A stretch of DNA of 64,000 nucleotides, taken from Listeria farberi (lineage in GTDB: Bacteria; Bacillota; Bacilli; Lactobacillales; Listeriaceae). This document shows positions 1-9,738 of the stretch, piece by piece; the first letter of the stretch is position 1, and each line of letters starts with the position of its first letter. The position numbers and the translations under genes are program-made. The stretch covers positions 160,736 through 224,735 of the forward strand of contig NZ_JAARZJ010000004.1 in NCBI RefSeq assembly GCF_014229245.1, read 5' to 3'. A model generated the notes under the pieces. It worked only from the letters and a program-made list of their open reading frames with translations. It made no database searches and was not told where the DNA came from.

Positions 1-211
1 AAGTCTTGATTGTTAAATCATTTTCTTTTAGTTCTTTTACCATAGAGCTCGAAAGTCCGCTCACTCCGACAACCGGCTTCACTGTATCGCCTTCAAATAA
101 GTAAGTTAGTAATGTAATAAGTAAAAGTGGCGCAAGAAACATTAAAGCAAGCGTCCGTTTATCTCGCCGGAACTGGTTTATGATGCGTTTGACGATCGCA
201 AATATTCGCAT
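1..211 (-). CDS. ABC-2 type exporter permease, N-terminal fragment (runs off window)
   Basis: The frame opens with ATG at 211-209 and stays open to the window edge, giving about 70 residues. The N-terminus is basic (RIFAIVKRIINQFRRDKR) and is followed by one hydrophobic membrane segment (LALMFLAPLLLITLLTYLF) and the start of an extracytoplasmic domain, the usual beginning of an ABC-2 permease of the drug or antibiotic export type. The start codon overlaps the stop of the ATPase gene as TAATG, so the two are translationally coupled and should form one exporter. The substrate is not visible from the sequence. Confidence 0.85.
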   Translation of the reverse strand, partial: MRIFAIVKRIINQFRRDKRTLALMFLAPLLLITLLTYLFEGDTVKPVVGVSGLSSSMVKELKENDLTIKT

Positions 212-933
212 TAGTTCTTCCCTCCAAACTCTAAAAAGGCATCTTCTAGTTTGCCAGATGAAGTTTTGCTTGAGAGCTCTTCTGGGGTCCCTATGGCAAT
301 TATTTTTCCATTTCTAATCATAGCAAGCCTATCACATTTTTCGGCTTCATCCATCACGTGTGTCGTTACAAGGATACATTTGCCACTTGCCTTGAGATCA
401 TCCAGTTCTTCCCAAATAGTTTTTCTTAGTTCTGGATCAATTCCGACAGTTGGCTCATCTAATATTAAAACATCAGGATCTGCAAGGACAGAAATAGCGA
501 GAGATAACCTGCGTTTCATTCCACCTGAAAAATTATTCACCTTTTTTGTTAAATCGTTTTGTAGATTAACTAGGTTTGTCGCGTAGTTGATTCGGTCTTT
601 TTTAGCCATACCTTTAATAGAATAAAGTGAAGCAAAAAAATCTAAGTTCTCTTTAGCAGTTAAATCAGTATAAAGTGCATCTGACTGAGCCATATAACCG
701 ATTTTGCTAATTACAGGCAAATTCGGCATTACGTTTCCTAGTACTTTCGTTTGTCCACTTGTTGCTTTCTCCATGCCGATGATAGTTTTAACAAGAGTTG
801 TTTTACCAGCACCAGATGGACCGATTAAGCCAAAAATCTCGCCCTTCTCGATATCAAGAGACATATCTGATAAGATGGGTTTCTTGCCGATTTTTACATC
901 TAAATTCATCACATTAATTGCGATTTCCGTCAT
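211..933 (-). CDS. ABC transporter ATP-binding protein, drug-export type
   Basis: A 240-residue ATPase with Walker A GPSGAGKTT (about residues 39-47), signature FSGGMKRR, Walker B VLILDEP and the switch histidine in VTTHVMDEAEKC. Length and the MDEAE motif fit the DrrA/CcmA group that pairs with ABC-2 permeases. It energises the permease encoded immediately downstream (TAATG overlap). A putative TetR-type operator lies in its promoter, which suggests induction by a small-molecule ligand. The exported compound is unknown. Confidence 0.92.
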   Translation of the reverse strand: MTEIAINVMNLDVKIGKKPILSDMSLDIEKGEIFGLIGPSGAGKTTLVKTIIGMEKATSGQTKVLGNVMPNLPVISKIGYMAQSDALYTDLTAKENLDFFASLYSIKGMAKKDRINYATNLVNLQNDLTKKVNNFSGGMKRRLSLAISVLADPDVLILDEPTVGIDPELRKTIWEELDDLKASGKCILVTTHVMDEAEKCDRLAMIRNGKIIAIGTPEELSSKTSSGKLEDAFLEFGGKN

Positions 934-954
934 TACATTCCCTCCTTCTTAAAA

Positions 955-1002
955 TGAGTGATTACTCACTTTCTATTTTACTCGAATTTTCTTCAATGTA
1001 AA
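955..1002 (-). promoter_or_regulatory. Promoter with TetR-like palindromic operator for the ABC exporter
   Basis: On the minus strand a -35 box TTTACA (1002-997) and -10 box TAAAAT (980-975) are separated by 16 nt. Just downstream of the -10 lies TGAGT-N4-ACTCA (955-968), a 14-bp inverted repeat of the shape bound by TetR-family repressors. Its place over the transcription start fits repression. The regulator gene is not in the window. Confidence 0.6.
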
Positions 1003-1003
1003 G

Positions 1004-1047
1004 AAAAAACCGAACGCTTCGAGAAAGTTTTCTTCTCTCTGCATTCG
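1004..1047 (-). terminator. Intrinsic terminator after coaA
   Basis: Read on the minus strand, CGAATGC (1047-1041) pairs with GCGTTCG (1017-1011), with an inner GAGAG/CTTTCTC extension, and is followed by a T run (1010-1005). It begins two bases after the coaA stop. Confidence 0.75.
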
Positions 1048-1048
1048 A

Positions 1049-1969
1049 TTATTTGCGTAAATAAATATCTGAAATGAGATGATCCGTGCCTTTATGAAGC
1101 ACTAAATCAGCACGATATTTTGTTTTCTCAATGTTTTCTTTTAAATTGACACCATTGATTGTATCCCAAACACCAAGCGCAAAAGTTTCTGCTTCTTGTT
1201 TGCTAATTTTAGTATATGGGTGGAAATAAGAGCTTTCATTTTGGAAAGCTGTTTCGCGAAGCATGAAGAAACGTTCTAAGTACCATTTCTTAATATCCGC
1301 TTCACTTGCATCCATATAAACTGAGAAATCAAAGAAATCACTTGGAAACAAGCTTTCATGTTGATCGGCTTGAAGAACGTTGATTCCTTCAATGATAACG
1401 ATATCCGGATTATGAATTACGCGTGTTTCATCTAAAACATCGTACGTAAAATGCGAATAAAGTGGTACTTCAACATCTTCTTTATTTGCTTTTAAATCGG
1501 TTAGAAACTTGGCAAAACGTTCGCGGTCATAGCTTTCTGGAAATCCTTTTTTATTCATAATTCCACGTTCTTCTAAAACCTTGTTAGGGTAGAGAAAACC
1601 GTCTGTTGTTACAAGCTCTACTTGCCTTGTTTTTGAAAACCAACGATCTAGCATTAGTTTAAATACACGTGCTGTTGTACTTTTACCCACTGCAACACTA
1701 CCTGCTAGAGCAATGATAAATGGTGCACGCGATTCTTTTTTCTTTAAGTATTCCATTTTTTCGCCATGAATAAAAATCGCTTCATGGTATTGAATCGCAA
1801 TTAGTTTTATTAATGGTAAATAGATTTCAGAGATATCTTGTAAAGAAATCCGGTCATTTAAACCACGTATTTCTTCCAGTTCCTCTGCAGTTAAAATTTG
1901 ATCTTTACTCACTTCCAACTTGCGCCATTCTTCTCGTGGGAAATGAAAGTAGTGGTTGTAATCATTCAT
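1049..1969 (-). CDS. coaA: Pantothenate kinase, type I
   Basis: Phosphorylates pantothenate, the first and usually rate-limiting step of coenzyme A synthesis. The 306-residue length is typical of bacterial type I PanK. The P-loop GSVAVGKST sits near residue 90, and the family motifs TTDGFLYPN, KGFPESYD and IIEGINVLQ follow, making assignment secure. The ATG at 1969 has a Shine-Dalgarno AAAGGA 13 nt upstream. It is a single-gene unit ending in its own terminator. Type I enzymes are generally feedback-inhibited by CoA. Confidence 0.96.
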   Translation of the reverse strand: MNDYNHYFHFPREEWRKLEVSKDQILTAEELEEIRGLNDRISLQDISEIYLPLIKLIAIQYHEAIFIHGEKMEYLKKKESRAPFIIALAGSVAVGKSTTARVFKLMLDRWFSKTRQVELVTTDGFLYPNKVLEERGIMNKKGFPESYDRERFAKFLTDLKANKEDVEVPLYSHFTYDVLDETRVIHNPDIVIIEGINVLQADQHESLFPSDFFDFSVYMDASEADIKKWYLERFFMLRETAFQNESSYFHPYTKISKQEAETFALGVWDTINGVNLKENIEKTKYRADLVLHKGTDHLISDIYLRK

Positions 1970-2057
1970 TCAATGTTCCATCCTTTAGTTCATTCGTGAA
2001 AACGTAAACAGCTTTATTTAAGGATAACGCAAGCCGCATAAATCCGCAAGTAGCGAT

Positions 2058-2897
2058 TTAATATTTACGATAGACATAAACTGATTTTGGTTTTGCTACT
2101 TCTTTATAGCTATCTACTTGTACAGACGGGATATTCATTTTAAAAGGTGAATAGTACTCTTGAGTGATTGTTCCTTTTACCGTAAGCCAGGTATCGTTTT
2201 TGAAATTTGTCTTTTCGGGCATTTGAACGAGCATCCCAAATACGCCAGAGTCCGCTACACAATGAATAATTCCAAATCGAAATAAGAATAAATTATTATC
2301 TTTGGTCACTTCATCGTTATAAACAAAACCGGTAAATTCGATTTCTTTGCCAGTAAACTCACCAGGATAGTTATAGAGAATTTCCATTGTCATTAAATAG
2401 TTGCTTTCGGTTACTTTGATTGGATTTTGATCGATAATTTCGGCTTTTTCTTTCGCCATCATTTTTTCATAATCTGTTTCTCCAAAATAGCCACTTGTAT
2501 CAGGTCTTAAAAACTGATTTTGGGCATAAGGATCATCACCCGCAGCATTATTTTTCGGAAAATGAAATCCTTTCGCGGAAACAATGGTTGAATCAAGTGT
2601 CGCAACTGGGAAAAGAAAGCCAGCAATTAAGGCATAGGAAAGTAAACCATACACCATGATTTTTTTTAAAATAGTATTCTCACCATCGTGAGTATGCCCC
2701 ATATGCTCTGTCTTTGCGCCAATATCTTCATCACGAAAAACCATAATAAGCTGAATAATTGCAAGTAAAAATGCGGCAATCATGGCTGAAAAAGATAAAT
2801 AAGCGTATTTCATATTAATATATTTACTGATGTCACCAGAAATATGTAGCTGCATTAAATAAAAGCCAAATCCAAATAAAATAAAAACTCGAAACAT
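2058..2897 (-). CDS. YcgQ-like membrane protein (TIGR03943/DUF1980 family)
   Basis: A 279-residue protein with two pairs of N-terminal hydrophobic segments (residues 1-20, about 30-55 and 80-105) followed by a soluble extracytoplasmic domain ending in QVDSYKEVAKPKSVYVYRKY. It resembles Bacillus YcgQ and lies 18 bp downstream of a YcgR-like permease gene, as in Bacillus, so the two probably act as one complex. A short HMGHTHDGE stretch in the cytoplasmic loop is histidine-rich. The biochemical function is not established; a metal or anion transport role is only suggested by the histidines. Confidence 0.8.
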   Translation of the reverse strand: MFRVFILFGFGFYLMQLHISGDISKYINMKYAYLSFSAMIAAFLLAIIQLIMVFRDEDIGAKTEHMGHTHDGENTILKKIMVYGLLSYALIAGFLFPVATLDSTIVSAKGFHFPKNNAAGDDPYAQNQFLRPDTSGYFGETDYEKMMAKEKAEIIDQNPIKVTESNYLMTMEILYNYPGEFTGKEIEFTGFVYNDEVTKDNNLFLFRFGIIHCVADSGVFGMLVQMPEKTNFKNDTWLTVKGTITQEYYSPFKMNIPSVQVDSYKEVAKPKSVYVYRKY

Positions 2898-2915
2898 GTA
2901 TTCACCTGCTTTCTG

Positions 2916-3956
2916 TTAAATAACCAAGGCGTATAAAAAGACGACAATCGTTACACTTGTAACAATTAATAAGACAAATTTTGCTTTAAAAGCTCCTAGC
3001 ATCATCATTAAATTTTTAATATCAAGCATTGGACCAAACACTAAAAATGCAACGATGGATTGTGTGGAAAATACACTTCGGAAGGAAGCGCCAATAAAAG
3101 CATCTGCTTCTGAACATAAAGATAAAATAAAAGCTAGAACCATCATTAATAAAATAGATAAAATCGGACCATGTCCAATGGATACAAGCGTCGAAGTTTT
3201 AATATATGTTTGCATCGCTGCAGCAATTAAGGCACCAAAAACTAGATACTTGCCGACAGAAAAGAATTCGTCAACTGCATGCTGTACGGTATGCCAAACT
3301 TTTTGGCTAAAAGACATTTTTTCATGTGTATGCTCTTCACCGTGATGATGGTGCGCATGGTCGTGCTCTGGTTCAGCCTGAGCTTCTTCTGTTGTTAAAA
3401 CTTGAAATTTCGTTGTTGTTACATCCCCACTCGGACCTCCTGCAAGGGCTAAGTTTCCAGCTGGTACAGCAACTTTTTCACTGGCAGCTTCATATTGTAA
3501 AAACCGTTCTTTCAAACCAGTTCCTTTATAAAAATAAGCGATAATATTTCCAACAACGAGTGCTACTACAAGGCTTCCAGCAACGCGTAAAAGTGGAACT
3601 TCCCAAGTACTCCCAAATGCAACATACGTAGAAAATAAGACTACTGGGTTAATAATTGGAGCTGTGAGCATGAAGGCAATTCCAGCATGAAGCGGTACTC
3701 CTTTTGCAAGTAGATTACGAACAATCGGCACAATGCCGCATTCACAGGAAGGGAAAAATACACCAATAAGCGAGCCAACAATGACTGCTAGGAATTTATT
3801 TTTTGGAATAACGCGAGCAATAAATTTTTCAGAAATAAACATTTGAATAAAACCAGCAATAAATACGCCAATTAATACAAACGGCAGCGCTTCTATCAAA
3901 ATAGATATAAATATGGTATTCATTTGTAGGAATGAATCCGGCAGATGACTAAACAT
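2916..3956 (-). CDS. YcgR-like permease (DUF318/UPF0718) with His-rich loop
   Basis: A 346-residue membrane protein with about eight predicted transmembrane segments and the family motif FFPSCECGIVPIVRNLL (near residue 70). A central cytoplasmic loop contains EHDHAHHHHGEEHTHEK, a candidate metal-binding stretch. Related permeases are linked to export of metals or organic cations, but no substrate is proven for this one. It is first in a two-gene operon with the YcgQ-like gene and has its own promoter at 3996-4024. Confidence 0.82.
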   Translation of the reverse strand: MFSHLPDSFLQMNTIFISILIEALPFVLIGVFIAGFIQMFISEKFIARVIPKNKFLAVIVGSLIGVFFPSCECGIVPIVRNLLAKGVPLHAGIAFMLTAPIINPVVLFSTYVAFGSTWEVPLLRVAGSLVVALVVGNIIAYFYKGTGLKERFLQYEAASEKVAVPAGNLALAGGPSGDVTTTKFQVLTTEEAQAEPEHDHAHHHHGEEHTHEKMSFSQKVWHTVQHAVDEFFSVGKYLVFGALIAAAMQTYIKTSTLVSIGHGPILSILLMMVLAFILSLCSEADAFIGASFRSVFSTQSIVAFLVFGPMLDIKNLMMMLGAFKAKFVLLIVTSVTIVVFLYALVI

Positions 3957-3995
3957 AGGATTCCTTCTTTCTTAACTCTTTTTAATAACTATTTG

Positions 3996-4024
3996 ATTCT
4001 AAGCCTATCTTTTGAAGAAATCAA
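3996..4024 (-). promoter_or_regulatory. SigA-type promoter of the ycgR-ycgQ pair
   Basis: Minus strand TTGATT (4024-4019), 17-nt spacer, TAGAAT (4001-3996), about 40 nt before the start codon at 3956. Confidence 0.65.
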
Positions 4025-4060
4025 GTAAAAGATAAATGACTATATTTTTTATTTTGCTTG

Positions 4061-4098
4061 AATAAAAAGACAACAATCTAACTAAATTGTTGTCTTTT
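4061..4098 (-). terminator. Intrinsic terminator overlapping the ABC-F stop codon
   Basis: Perfect 12-bp stem AAAAGACAACAA (4098-4087 on minus) with TTGTTGTCTTTT (4076-4065), loop of 10 nt containing the stop codon, followed by a T-rich tail. The last codons of the ABC-F gene form one arm. The symmetry means it could also stop plus-strand transcripts. Confidence 0.85.
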
Positions 4099-5649
4099 AG
4101 TAATAATTTCTTGATAATCTTGTTCGAGAATTGCCTTTTCTGCTGGTTTTAAATTTGGTTGCATGAGTTTCGCAGCAATTTCTGACATTCGCATTTCTAA
4201 AATCAATTTATCTTCTTCTGTTACACGACTTGGGGCTTTACTTTCTTCATATTCTGAGAAAGTCATTCTGTGGAACGTCATTTGTTTGTCTTCTATCACG
4301 AGTAATTCTTCTGCAACTTGATTTACAAACGTCCTATCATGCGAAACAAATAACACTGTTCCGGTAAATTGTTTTATGAGCATTTCCAAAGCTTCCATTG
4401 CGTAGATGTCTAAATAGTTGGTTGGTTCATCAAGTATCAGGAAATTCGCATCACTGACAAGAAGCATACTGAGAAGTAACTTCACTCGTTCTCCACCAGA
4501 AAGCATCCCGACTTCTTTTTGCAAATCACTTTCTTTAAAATGCATACTTCCAAGCACATCTCTGTTTACTTGCTGTGTTTGAACGCTCCTATCTGTGATG
4601 TTTTCTATGAGCGTCTTCGCTAAATCTAACCCTTTTAGTTCTTGATCAAAATAAGCGAGTTTAGCTTGATTGTTACAAGTAATAGTTGGATTTTCTTGGA
4701 TAATTTCTCTCAAAAAAGTGGTTTTACCGCTCGCATTTTCACCAATAAGCGCTACTTTATCTCCTGCTTTAATCGAGAATGCCTTTGTTTCAAACAATGT
4801 TTTTCCTGCAATTTCGAAGGTTGCTTCTTTTGCGCTTAATATCGTACTACCTTTTTTTATTAATCGGTTATCGGGCGTGACGATTTTAATTGGCTTTGTA
4901 GTGCGTGGTTTCTCGACATTTCCAAGCCGCTCAATCCGTTTTTCTAAGGCTTTAATTGTACTATGTTGTTTCTTTTGTTGTGTGCCTTTTCCAGCTTTAA
5001 AGGCGCTTGCTTCTTTGTTATTTAGACGTTTCCCTGGTTTTACAATTCGTCCTGCTTCAATTTCGTGATAGTTTTGTGATGCTTGTAGTTGTTTCTTTTT
5101 GTTTTTAAATTCTTTGTAGGCAAGTTCAGCTTGGTTTTCTTGTTGTTTTTTCTGCTCTATATAATCGTGATAGTTTCCTTTGTAAACTTGAATTTCTTGA
5201 TTTTTAATTTCCCATATTTCTGTACATAGTGCGTCTAAAAAGGCGCGGTCATGGGAAATTATCATTAGGGCGCCGTGAAAATCGTTCCACTGCCGTTCTA
5301 AATGTTTAACGCTTTCGACATCTAAGTTGCTTGTTGGTTCATCTGCTAAAAGTATGCTTGGATTTTGTCGCATGGCATGTTGAATTGCTTTTCTTGTTTT
5401 TTCCCCGCCACTTTGTGTGCTTTTATCGGTAGAAAGTTGCTTGATATAAGCGAGTTTTCCGTATGAAGTAATGTTTCCTGATGTGGCTTCTATAACGCCA
5501 GCGATTACTTCCATAAGCGTTGTTTTCCCTAAGCCATTTTGACCAATGATGCCAATTCTTGCTTTCTTGTCTACTAACAGGTGCGGGATTTCTACTAAAG
5601 TTCTGTCCCCTATTTCTATTTTTAATTGGTTTATTTCGATTATTGACAT
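4078..5649 (-). CDS. ABC-F ribosome-protection protein (Lmo0919/VgaL-like)
   Basis: A 523-residue soluble protein with two ABC domains and no membrane segments: Walker A GQNGLGKTT (about 36), signature SGGEKTR, Walker B LLADEPTSNLD, then a charged linker, second Walker A GENASGKTT, signature LSGGERVKL and Walker B LILDEPTNYLD. ABC-F proteins of this kind displace lincosamide, streptogramin A and pleuromutilin drugs from the ribosome; the Listeria gene at this locus is known as lmo0919 and confers intrinsic lincomycin tolerance. I chose the ATG at 5649 (MSIIEIN), preceded by AGGAGGT, over an ATG 30 codons upstream that lies in the leader. Expression is controlled by the leader attenuator. Confidence 0.93.
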   Translation of the reverse strand: MSIIEINQLKIEIGDRTLVEIPHLLVDKKARIGIIGQNGLGKTTLMEVIAGVIEATSGNITSYGKLAYIKQLSTDKSTQSGGEKTRKAIQHAMRQNPSILLADEPTSNLDVESVKHLERQWNDFHGALMIISHDRAFLDALCTEIWEIKNQEIQVYKGNYHDYIEQKKQQENQAELAYKEFKNKKKQLQASQNYHEIEAGRIVKPGKRLNNKEASAFKAGKGTQQKKQHSTIKALEKRIERLGNVEKPRTTKPIKIVTPDNRLIKKGSTILSAKEATFEIAGKTLFETKAFSIKAGDKVALIGENASGKTTFLREIIQENPTITCNNQAKLAYFDQELKGLDLAKTLIENITDRSVQTQQVNRDVLGSMHFKESDLQKEVGMLSGGERVKLLLSMLLVSDANFLILDEPTNYLDIYAMEALEMLIKQFTGTVLFVSHDRTFVNQVAEELLVIEDKQMTFHRMTFSEYEESKAPSRVTEEDKLILEMRMSEIAAKLMQPNLKPAEKAILEQDYQEIITKRQQFS

Positions 5650-5856
5650 AAAAAATAACCTCCTGAATATTTTCAGAGAGGAATCCGCGAAACTACGCCA
5701 AAAAAGGCTATAGCTAGAGTTATCATGCGAAATGAACATACGAATCCCGTCCGAAAAAATAGTTTCTACCCGAGAAATGGATAGCTTTCTTCATTTTTTC
5801 ATATAATACAGGATTAGAATTTCATTGGCTTAAGATAACACTCCTTTTCGTTTGAT
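5650..5856 (-). ncRNA. Leader RNA of the ABC-F gene, Rli53-type attenuator
   Basis: About 207 nt separate the predicted transcription start from the coding start. The leader has an AGGAG box at 5848-5844 followed by very short open frames, one being ATG-AAA-TTC-TAA at 5825-5814, and another frame of 22 codons starting ATGAAGAAAGCT. It ends in a hairpin that holds the ABC-F Shine-Dalgarno and precedes a T run. Published term-seq work in L. monocytogenes described an antibiotic-responsive attenuator (Rli53) upstream of lmo0919; identity is inferred from gene context. Which short frame is translated is uncertain. Confidence 0.75.
5651..5681 (-). terminator. Attenuator hairpin masking the ABC-F Shine-Dalgarno
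   Basis: On the minus strand CCTC-T-CTGAA (5681-5672) pairs with TTCAG-GAGG (5667-5659) around an AATA loop and is followed by TTATTTTTT before the ATG. It can therefore terminate transcription and also hide the ribosome binding site. Confidence 0.7.
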
Positions 5857-5862
5857 GTTTAC

Positions 5863-5891
5863 ATTATAGCTCAATTTAGTAAATCCTTCAA
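5863..5891 (-). promoter_or_regulatory. SigA promoter of the ABC-F leader
   Basis: Minus strand TTGAAG (5891-5886), 17-nt spacer, perfect TATAAT (5868-5863). Predicted start near 5856. Confidence 0.85.
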
Positions 5892-5894
5892 GCT

Positions 5895-5925
5895 AAAAAA
5901 GCCGTGCAGCTCAAAATACACGGCT
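5895..5925 (-). terminator. Terminator of the beta-glucoside PTS operon
   Basis: AGCCGTG/CACGGCT stem (5925-5919 with 5906-5900) with a 12-nt loop and a TTTTTT tail, 15 bp after the stop of the PRD activator gene. Confidence 0.88.
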
Positions 5926-5939
5926 CAATTTGTGACCAA

Positions 5940-7838
5940 TTATTCACTTTCTTCCACCATCATTTTTAGTTTTTGGATAAACTCTGCGAAACTTTCTGCC
6001 ATTGATAAGCGTTTAGCATTGATTGGTTCAGAAACAATTTCCACAAATTTTTCAAAGAACTCGTTAAATTCATTGGCGTCTTTTTTACTGATGGCTACAA
6101 GAGCAACCAATTTTACTTTGACCTCATTCCAATAGATTGGTTCTTGAAGTGTCATAATCGAAACACCGCTACGGAGGGCATCGTTTTTAATTGAATGTGG
6201 TATTGCAATACCTGAGGGAAAGCTAGTTGGGGCCATTTGTTCCCTTTTTTCAACTTTTTCTTTAAAATCAGCGGTCACAAAGGCTTGTTTTTCCATTTTA
6301 GACACCATTTGTCCTCTTATTTTTTGTGGTGTGAGTTCTGAGGGATCAATTTGATTAGAATAGAGTGACGGGACTATATAGCGGTCAATTTGTTGTCCAA
6401 GTAGATTGTTTTCGAGTATTTTTTTCTTTGTATGGATTCTGCTCGTAATTTTTTTAATATCTTTTGCAGTGAGTAATGGATGAATAAAAATCGAACCAGC
6501 TTTTTCGAGAGCGCTGTCCCGGTTTGTCGTTAAAATAATATCGTAATGTTCATCGCATCGCTCATTTTCAATAACTTCAATGGTTGCCTCTTTTTCAAAT
6601 AAGGCGCGTAGTTTTTTTAGCATATTATTTTTTAAATCATGGTAATCATCAACAAGAATACCGATTTCTAGTTTGATATAATCACGGTTTTCGCTCTCTA
6701 AAAAAGAACCGATATGTAGTGCAATAAAGGAAATTTCGTCTTCATTAAAGTCAATTGCTAGTTTTTCTTGTAGTAAAGAGGAAATGTAAACTGCGATGTC
6801 AAAGGTTACAGGATAAGAGGTTTTAATATCTAGTAAACTTAAATTTCTTGTATAAGCTTTGTAACGTGAACGGTAATATAAGCTTTGTACATGAATAGCA
6901 AGTTTAATAAAAAGTTGCTCGTTTTGAAGATCAATGAGGTACATTTCTTCCACGTTAGTGAGTACTATTTTAAGTGCTTCAATGATTTTTCTATCCACAA
7001 ATTGTTCTAATTCAGCTTGGTTGGCATTGGCTGCCTGCTCGTTTTGAAGGCCAACATAAAGAAGGCCAAGTTGCTTTGTTTCTGCTTCTGAAAAATGAAT
7101 TTGGTATTCTTCTGAGAGTATTCCGGCTATTTTTTTTGAGATTTCGTATTCTTTAGAGTGTTTTCTAATAAGCGTTTTTTGCGTTTCGATGAGCGTATTT
7201 CCTTGTTGGATGCGAACGATACTGATGGCGTAATGTAAAACAATATTCATCATCGAGTATGGATTTGTTGTAATAGCTTCTTTTGCTAGAACTTCTTTTA
7301 CAATACTTTGAAGCTTATCAATCGAAACTATTTCCAGCATTTCTTGGATGTGCCCTTTGATGCTTTCACGGTAGCCGCCTTCTTCATATAATAAAGAAAT
7401 CATATACTTTCTTTTGGCGCGCTCTTTTCCGACGAGTTTAATTCGATTTTTATCAATGACAATCTGTACGTTTGCTTCTTTCAGTTCGTTTTTTAATTGT
7501 TGAATATCTTTTTTTAAAGTGACCTCTGAAATAAAAAGAATTTCTGCGAGATCAAATAAATCAACGCCTGTTGTAGAGTTTTTAATTAATTCTAGTAATA
7601 ATTTTGATTTTCGTTCTGTTATATCACTTCCTGCTTGAAAATCGTAGTGGATGGCCGAGTTAATTTGATACCCTTGCTTAGTTGAATTAATTAGATTTGG
7701 CGTCGCTTCATTTATCTTGTAGATATTGTTGCGAATGGTTCTTGTTGTACACTCGCAAAAATCTGCTAACTCATTTGAGGTAACCCACTTGTCTTCTTGT
7801 TTATACAAATAAGCTAGTATTTCTTTTTGAGTATCCAT
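5940..7838 (-). CDS. PRD-containing transcriptional activator, LicR/MtlR type
   Basis: A 632-residue multidomain regulator: N-terminal winged helix (KWVTSNELADFCECTTRTIRN, residues 17-37), a second Mga-like helix-turn-helix, two PTS regulation domains (about 180-390), a GatB-like IIB domain (about 400-485) and a C-terminal IIA-like domain with the phosphorylatable histidine in GIAIPHSIK. Such activators are switched by phosphorylation from HPr and the cognate IIB. It is the last gene of the IIB-IIC-IIA-GH1 operon and presumably activates it through the palindrome upstream of the IIB gene. SD-like GGGGT precedes the ATG. Confidence 0.9.
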   Translation of the reverse strand: MDTQKEILAYLYKQEDKWVTSNELADFCECTTRTIRNNIYKINEATPNLINSTKQGYQINSAIHYDFQAGSDITERKSKLLLELIKNSTTGVDLFDLAEILFISEVTLKKDIQQLKNELKEANVQIVIDKNRIKLVGKERAKRKYMISLLYEEGGYRESIKGHIQEMLEIVSIDKLQSIVKEVLAKEAITTNPYSMMNIVLHYAISIVRIQQGNTLIETQKTLIRKHSKEYEISKKIAGILSEEYQIHFSEAETKQLGLLYVGLQNEQAANANQAELEQFVDRKIIEALKIVLTNVEEMYLIDLQNEQLFIKLAIHVQSLYYRSRYKAYTRNLSLLDIKTSYPVTFDIAVYISSLLQEKLAIDFNEDEISFIALHIGSFLESENRDYIKLEIGILVDDYHDLKNNMLKKLRALFEKEATIEVIENERCDEHYDIILTTNRDSALEKAGSIFIHPLLTAKDIKKITSRIHTKKKILENNLLGQQIDRYIVPSLYSNQIDPSELTPQKIRGQMVSKMEKQAFVTADFKEKVEKREQMAPTSFPSGIAIPHSIKNDALRSGVSIMTLQEPIYWNEVKVKLVALVAISKKDANEFNEFFEKFVEIVSEPINAKRLSMAESFAEFIQKLKMMVEESE

Positions 7839-7863
7839 TCCTGTTACCCCCTATATATCGAAA

Positions 7864-7898
7864 GCCAGTTGTTTTAGCTATCAACTACCACAACTGGC
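7864..7898 (-). terminator. Intercistronic hairpin between GH1 gene and activator gene
   Basis: Perfect 8-bp arms GCCAGTTG (7898-7891 on minus) and CAACTGGC (7871-7864), loop of 19 nt, followed by only TTTC. It lies 12 bp after the GH1 stop. The poor T tract suggests a leaky terminator or mRNA-stabilising structure that lowers activator expression relative to the enzymes. Confidence 0.45.
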
Positions 7899-7910
7899 GC
7901 TTCTGTTACA

Positions 7911-9724
<1,814 letters not shown>

Positions 9725-9738
9725 TTTAGTTCCTCCAA

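Noticed and set aside
4078..5739. Longer ABC-F start at 5739
   Set aside because: The 30 extra codons lie in the attenuator leader; the ATG at 5649 has an ideal AGGAGG.
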